This document shows, piece by piece, positions 60,889-64,000 of a stretch of 64,000 bases of DNA. Where the stretch lies: positions 62,001-126,000 of the forward strand of contig NZ_JOII01000010.1 of the NCBI RefSeq assembly GCF_000719955.1, written 5' to 3'. Source of the DNA: Streptomyces albidoflavus. Its GTDB lineage: Bacteria > Actinomycetota > Actinomycetes > Streptomycetales > Streptomycetaceae. Numbering within the stretch: the stretch's first letter is position 1; the number at the start of each line of letters is the position of its first letter. The notes beneath the pieces were generated by a model that saw only the letters and a program-made list of their open reading frames with translations, had not been told where the DNA came from and did not search any database. The translations under genes and the position numbers were made by a program.

Positions 60889-61623
60889 GTGAACAGGCGT
60901 CCGGAGCCGGCCACCCGTCGGGCCTCCGACATGCCGGCCACCCCGGACCTCTGGCACCACTACGGCCGTGCCCGTGCCAGCCGCGACCGTGCCGTGCCCC
61001 GTGCCTTCCGCTGGGACTGGGCCCAGGCGGGCGGGCCGGGCGCCGAGGTGCTGGGCGGCCTTGGTGGGCGTGTCGTCGGAGAACTCGGAGCCGGGGCAGG
61101 GCGGCATGCCGCGCACCTGGTCGCGTACCACGCGCCGGCCGAGGTGCTGGCGGTCGACGCCTCACCGGCCCAGCACGCCCTGACCGTCGGCCTGTACGGA
61201 CATCTGGCGCCCCGTCTGCGTTGCGTGCACGCGGGGGCCGTGGAGCATCTGCGGGTCAGGGCGGGCGCCTACGACGTGCTCTACAGCGTCTTCGGCGCCG
61301 TCGACTTCACCGAGCCCCGCGCTCTTCTCCCCGCCGCGTGTGCCGCGCTGCGGCCGGGCGGGCGGCTGGTGTTCTCCACCCTGGCCCACCACGTGGGAGG
61401 CGCGCCCGCCCGGCCGGAGGTGACGGCCACCGAGATCCCGGCGAGGACGCCGGACGGGGTGGTGGCGTCCATGCGTCGCTGGGTGCTGACTGCGTCGGTG
61501 TGGGCGAACGCCCTGGAGTGGGCCGGGTTCGCCGGCGTCCGCGCGGACGTGCTCCCGGCCGCCGGGGACCGGGAGCACGCGGTCGCCACGCTGTTGGTCA
61601 GGGCCTTCCGCCCGGCAGGCTGA
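60889..61623 (+). CDS. Class I SAM-dependent methyltransferase
   Basis: This 244-residue protein has the SAM-binding motif VVGELGAGAGRHAAHLVAY (about 62-80), VLAVDASPAQ (motif II) and YDVLYSVFGAVDF (post-II). The methyl acceptor is not recognisable. GTG 60889 follows GGGGAGGGGG. It is the last gene of the MoxR-VWA operon; its position suggests, without proof, that it modifies the same client or an associated small molecule. It ends 11 bases from the convergent amidohydrolase stop. Confidence 0.9.
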   Translation: MNRRPEPATRRASDMPATPDLWHHYGRARASRDRAVPRAFRWDWAQAGGPGAEVLGGLGGRVVGELGAGAGRHAAHLVAYHAPAEVLAVDASPAQHALTVGLYGHLAPRLRCVHAGAVEHLRVRAGAYDVLYSVFGAVDFTEPRALLPAACAALRPGGRLVFSTLAHHVGGAPARPEVTATEIPARTPDGVVASMRRWVLTASVWANALEWAGFAGVRADVLPAAGDREHAVATLLVRAFRPAG

Positions 61624-61634
61624 GGGGCGGCCTC

Positions 61635-62945
61635 TCAGCGCCCGGTCAGTTCCCCGTCCCGGGCCACGACGCGCCCCGCGCGGACCACCAGGTCCCGCTG
61701 GGGGAGGTCCACCAGGATCTGCGGCAGGCACTCCCCGCGTACGAGGAGGAAGTCGGCCGGAGAGCCGGGCTTCAGGTCGGTCTCCGGGAGGCCCAGGAGG
61801 CGGGCCCCGCCGTCGGCGCCCGCGCGGAAGGCGGCCTCCAGCTCCTCGTCGAGGCGGGCGTCGCCCACCCAGGCGAGCAGGTGCGCGCGGTGCAGCATGT
61901 CGGCATTGCCGAAGGGGCTCCAGGAGTCCCGGACGCCGTCCGAGCCGAGGCCGACCTCGACCCCGTGTGCGCGCAGCCGGTCGATCGGGAGGACCAGGTC
62001 GGAGCTGGGCGCGACGGTGGTGAGGGAGATTCCGGCGTCCGCGAGTTCCGCCGCCAGCTGGTCCAGCTCGCGTCCGGGCAGGCCGGGGACGCAGAAGACG
62101 TGGCTGACCGTCACCTTCCCCTGCAGGGAGAGGGCCCGGGTGCGGGCGATGATCGCGCGCAGCGACTCCAGCCCCGTCGCGGCCCGCTCGTGCAGATGGA
62201 TGTCGACGCCCACGCCGTGCCGGTCGGCGATGCCGAAGACCAAGTCGAGCTGCTCGTCGAGGGCCTCGTCGAAGCCGATCGGGTCGATGCCGCCGACCCG
62301 GTCGACCGCCCCCGTACGGGCCGCCTCCTCCAGCAGCTCCCGGGTGCCTGGCGTGCGGATCACCCCGTGCTGGGGGAATGCCACGATCTCCACGTCGAGC
62401 GCGTGCCGCAGGTTCCGGCGCGCCGAGCCGACGCCCTCGACACCCGCCAGGTCGAAGGCCGGGGCGACGTCGGCGTGGGCGCGCATCGCCCGTGTGCCCC
62501 GGGTGACCGCGTGGCCCATCAGCCGCTCCGCCCGTTCCTTCAGGGGCGTCCGCAGAGCGCGGTAGAGCTTCACGTCCTCCTCGGCGTACTCGGCGATGGA
62601 ACCGGCCGGGTTCCGGCTCACCCAGGGCTCGCCCCACGCCGTCTTGTCGGGGTGGATGTGGGCGTCGACCAGGGTCGGCAGCGCGATCCGGCCCCCGCCG
62701 TCGACCACCTCGGCGCCGTGCGGGGCGGGGCCGGAGGTGAGGAGGCCGTCGACGGCCACGAGGTCGGTGGGCCGCTTCGCCCCGTAGGGCCGGACGTTCC
62801 TGAAGACCGTGGCGCGGGCCGGGCGGCCCGGGGCGGCCTCGGCCGCCGGGGCGGTGGCGGTCGCGGCGGCGCCCGCGAAGGCGGCGGTGCCGACCAGCAC
62901 GCCGCGCCGGGTCAGGCCGGTGGCGGCGGGGGAGTGGGGGTGCAT
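61635..62945 (-). CDS. Exported amidohydrolase, cytosine-deaminase-like
   Basis: This 436-residue protein has a Tat-like signal (TRRGVLVGTAAFAGAAATAT) and an amidohydrolase barrel: metal ligands DAHIHPDKT, VDIHLHERAA, TVSHVFCVPG, and SDGVRDSWSPFGN with the catalytic Asp. The cytosine deaminase-like subgroup acts on cyclic amides, so an aminohydrolase or N-acyl amidase is plausible; export is unusual for a nucleobase deaminase. ATG 62945 is used rather than the adjacent GTG 62948 because AAGGAG lies six bases before it. It follows the partial amidohydrolase gene by 25 bases, probably as one operon. Confidence 0.87.
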   Translation of the reverse strand: MHPHSPAATGLTRRGVLVGTAAFAGAAATATAPAAEAAPGRPARATVFRNVRPYGAKRPTDLVAVDGLLTSGPAPHGAEVVDGGGRIALPTLVDAHIHPDKTAWGEPWVSRNPAGSIAEYAEEDVKLYRALRTPLKERAERLMGHAVTRGTRAMRAHADVAPAFDLAGVEGVGSARRNLRHALDVEIVAFPQHGVIRTPGTRELLEEAARTGAVDRVGGIDPIGFDEALDEQLDLVFGIADRHGVGVDIHLHERAATGLESLRAIIARTRALSLQGKVTVSHVFCVPGLPGRELDQLAAELADAGISLTTVAPSSDLVLPIDRLRAHGVEVGLGSDGVRDSWSPFGNADMLHRAHLLAWVGDARLDEELEAAFRAGADGGARLLGLPETDLKPGSPADFLLVRGECLPQILVDLPQRDLVVRAGRVVARDGELTGR

Positions 62946-62970
62946 CACAAGCTCCTTCGGAGGCGGGGGA

Positions 62971-64000
62971 TCAAGCGGCCTGGACCTGGAACCCGGCGCG
63001 CACGACGTGGGCCGGGCGGGTCAGCACACCGGGGTCGGCCAGCGGGTCACCGTCCACCACGAGGACGTCCCCCGCGTAACCCCGGGCGAGGCGGCCGACC
63101 GTGGAGCCGAGGCCGAGGAGCTGGGCGGCGCCGGTGGTCGCCGTGCGGAGGGCGTCGAGGGCGGGCAGTCCGGCCGCGTGCATGAGGACCACCTCGCCGC
63201 CGACCGGGTCGACCGCGCCGCCCGAGGAGTCGGTCCCGGCGGCGAGCGGTACGCCCAGCTCGTGCGCGGCCAGCACGGCCCGCTTCAGGACCGGCAGGTA
63301 GGTGCGGCCCCGCTCGGCCAGCACCGGGTCCGGGGAGTCGGCGAGCCCCGCGATGGCGGTGAGCGTCGGCGTGAAGTACGTACCCCGGTGGCGCATCTCG
63401 TGCAGGGTGCGCTCACCGACGAAGGCGCCGTGCTCCAGGGAGCGGATGCCCGCCGTCACCGCGTCGTGGCACCCCTTCTCGCTGTAGCTGTGGCAGAGCA
63501 CGCCCTTGCCGCCGCGCCGGGCCGCCGCGACGATCGCGGAGAGCTGCTCGTGGTCGTAGACCTGGGTGAGCGGGTCCTGCTCCGGCAGCCCGGCGCGCTC
63601 GTTCACCCGGGTCTTGACCGTGTCGGCGCCGCGGGTGAGGTTCACCTCCACCACGCGCCGCAGCGCCTCGGGCGAGCGCACCCCGTCGCGGAGCCGGGCC
63701 AGCGGGGCGAGTTCCGGGTCGGCGAGGAGGGTGTCGCCGAGGTCCGGCGTGACGAAGACGCCCGCCGCGCGGAGCCGGGGTGCCTGCTCGGGGACCTGGC
63801 GGGCCAGTTCGCGTACGGCGATGTCCTGGAAGAAGTTGGTAGAGCCGCTGCGCGCGCTGGTCGCGCCCTTGCGGACGGCGTCCCGCGCCTCTGCGGCCGT
63901 GTTGAGGTGGATGTGCGCGTCCACCAGGCCGGGCAGGACCCACCGGCCGTGCGCCCGCAGCACCGGCACGCCGGACGGGACGCGGTTGCCGAGCCGGGCC
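62971..64000 (-). CDS. Amidohydrolase family protein, imidazolonepropionase-like (partial, 5' end beyond window)
   Basis: The last 343 residues are visible; the gene starts beyond the right edge. Metal-binding motifs are VDAHIHLNT, CHSYSEKG and RSLEHGAFVG, then AAGTDSSGG with the catalytic Asp, and GYAGDVLVVDGDPLADP near the end. This matches the imidazolonepropionase/Xaa-Pro-dipeptidase-like amidohydrolases, which hydrolyse peptides, amides or carbamates. VKTRVNERAG carries the possible bridging lysine. It is upstream of and 25 bases from the second amidohydrolase. Whether it has a signal peptide cannot be seen. Confidence 0.88.
   Translation of the reverse strand, partial: ARLGNRVPSGVPVLRAHGRWVLPGLVDAHIHLNTAAEARDAVRKGATSARSGSTNFFQDIAVRELARQVPEQAPRLRAAGVFVTPDLGDTLLADPELAPLARLRDGVRSPEALRRVVEVNLTRGADTVKTRVNERAGLPEQDPLTQVYDHEQLSAIVAAARRGGKGVLCHSYSEKGCHDAVTAGIRSLEHGAFVGERTLHEMRHRGTYFTPTLTAIAGLADSPDPVLAERGRTYLPVLKRAVLAAHELGVPLAAGTDSSGGAVDPVGGEVVLMHAAGLPALDALRTATTGAAQLLGLGSTVGRLARGYAGDVLVVDGDPLADPGVLTRPAHVVRAGFQVQAA

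Overview
This window is high-GC actinobacterial chromosome, most likely Streptomyces. Supporting marks are the strong G/C third-position bias, an SsgA-like sporulation protein, a WhiB-like protein, a Tat-exported two-domain small laccase, a GH64 beta-1,3-glucanase, a fused SecDF, and frequent GTG starts. I saw no rRNA, tRNA, CRISPR array, insertion sequence or prophage gene. About 53 protein-coding loci can be supported, including two frameshifted genes and one glycosyltransferase relic. The first and last genes run off the window.

Region 1 (1-5.5 kb): a NHLP/NHLM-type peptide export locus on the minus strand. It holds a double-glycine leader peptide, an HlyD-like adaptor, a C39-peptidase ABC exporter and the start of the second ABC subunit. 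No modifying enzyme is visible and the peptide has no cysteine. Strong hairpins separate the peptide gene from the exporter genes. A frameshifted GNAT acetyltransferase follows.

Region 2 (5.7-23.7 kb): an acyl-CoA synthetase; a secreted VWA/membrane-protein pair; an unusual MerR regulator fused to a beta-clamp-like module; a DMT transporter and PAP2 protein divergent from a TetR gene across a 54-bp perfect inverted repeat; a DUF2510 membrane protein; a large AAA ATPase resembling LAL regulators but without the LuxR HTH; 3-hydroxyisobutyryl-CoA hydrolase; divergent ATP-dependent DNA ligase and LigD-type polymerase (NHEJ); type B L31; and a frameshifted MFS exporter.

Region 3 (23.8-32.5 kb): an extracellular oxidative module. 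Two coupled minus-strand genes encode a ThuA domain fused to a PQQ-type sugar dehydrogenase, and a cupredoxin joined by three Ig-like repeats to a DUF1080 (3-keto-disaccharide hydrolase) domain. The small laccase is divergent from them. Next come a LacI regulator and a GH64 glucanase with a LacI-type palindrome upstream. I infer sugar oxidation with electrons passing through copper proteins; this is unproven.

Region 4 (32.7-48 kb): a glycosyltransferase pseudogene, a VOC protein, a WhiB-like gene with 11-bp tandem promoter repeats, acyl-ACP desaturase, ABC-F ATPase, SsgA-like protein, SecDF, an ascorbate-type PTS (EIIAB and EIIC), a DUF1622 pair, succinate-semialdehyde dehydrogenase, NUDIX hydrolase, endonuclease V and a DUF523/TudS protein.

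Region 5 (48-64 kb): a fatty-acid degradation operon (alpha-methylacyl-CoA racemase, acyl-CoA dehydrogenase, thiolase, FadB) facing a MerR gene, the two sharing a candidate operator half-site; a BCCT transporter behind a 20-bp palindrome; a D-amino-acid-oxidase-like flavoprotein; a MoxR ATPase-VWA-methyltransferase operon; and two amidohydrolases.
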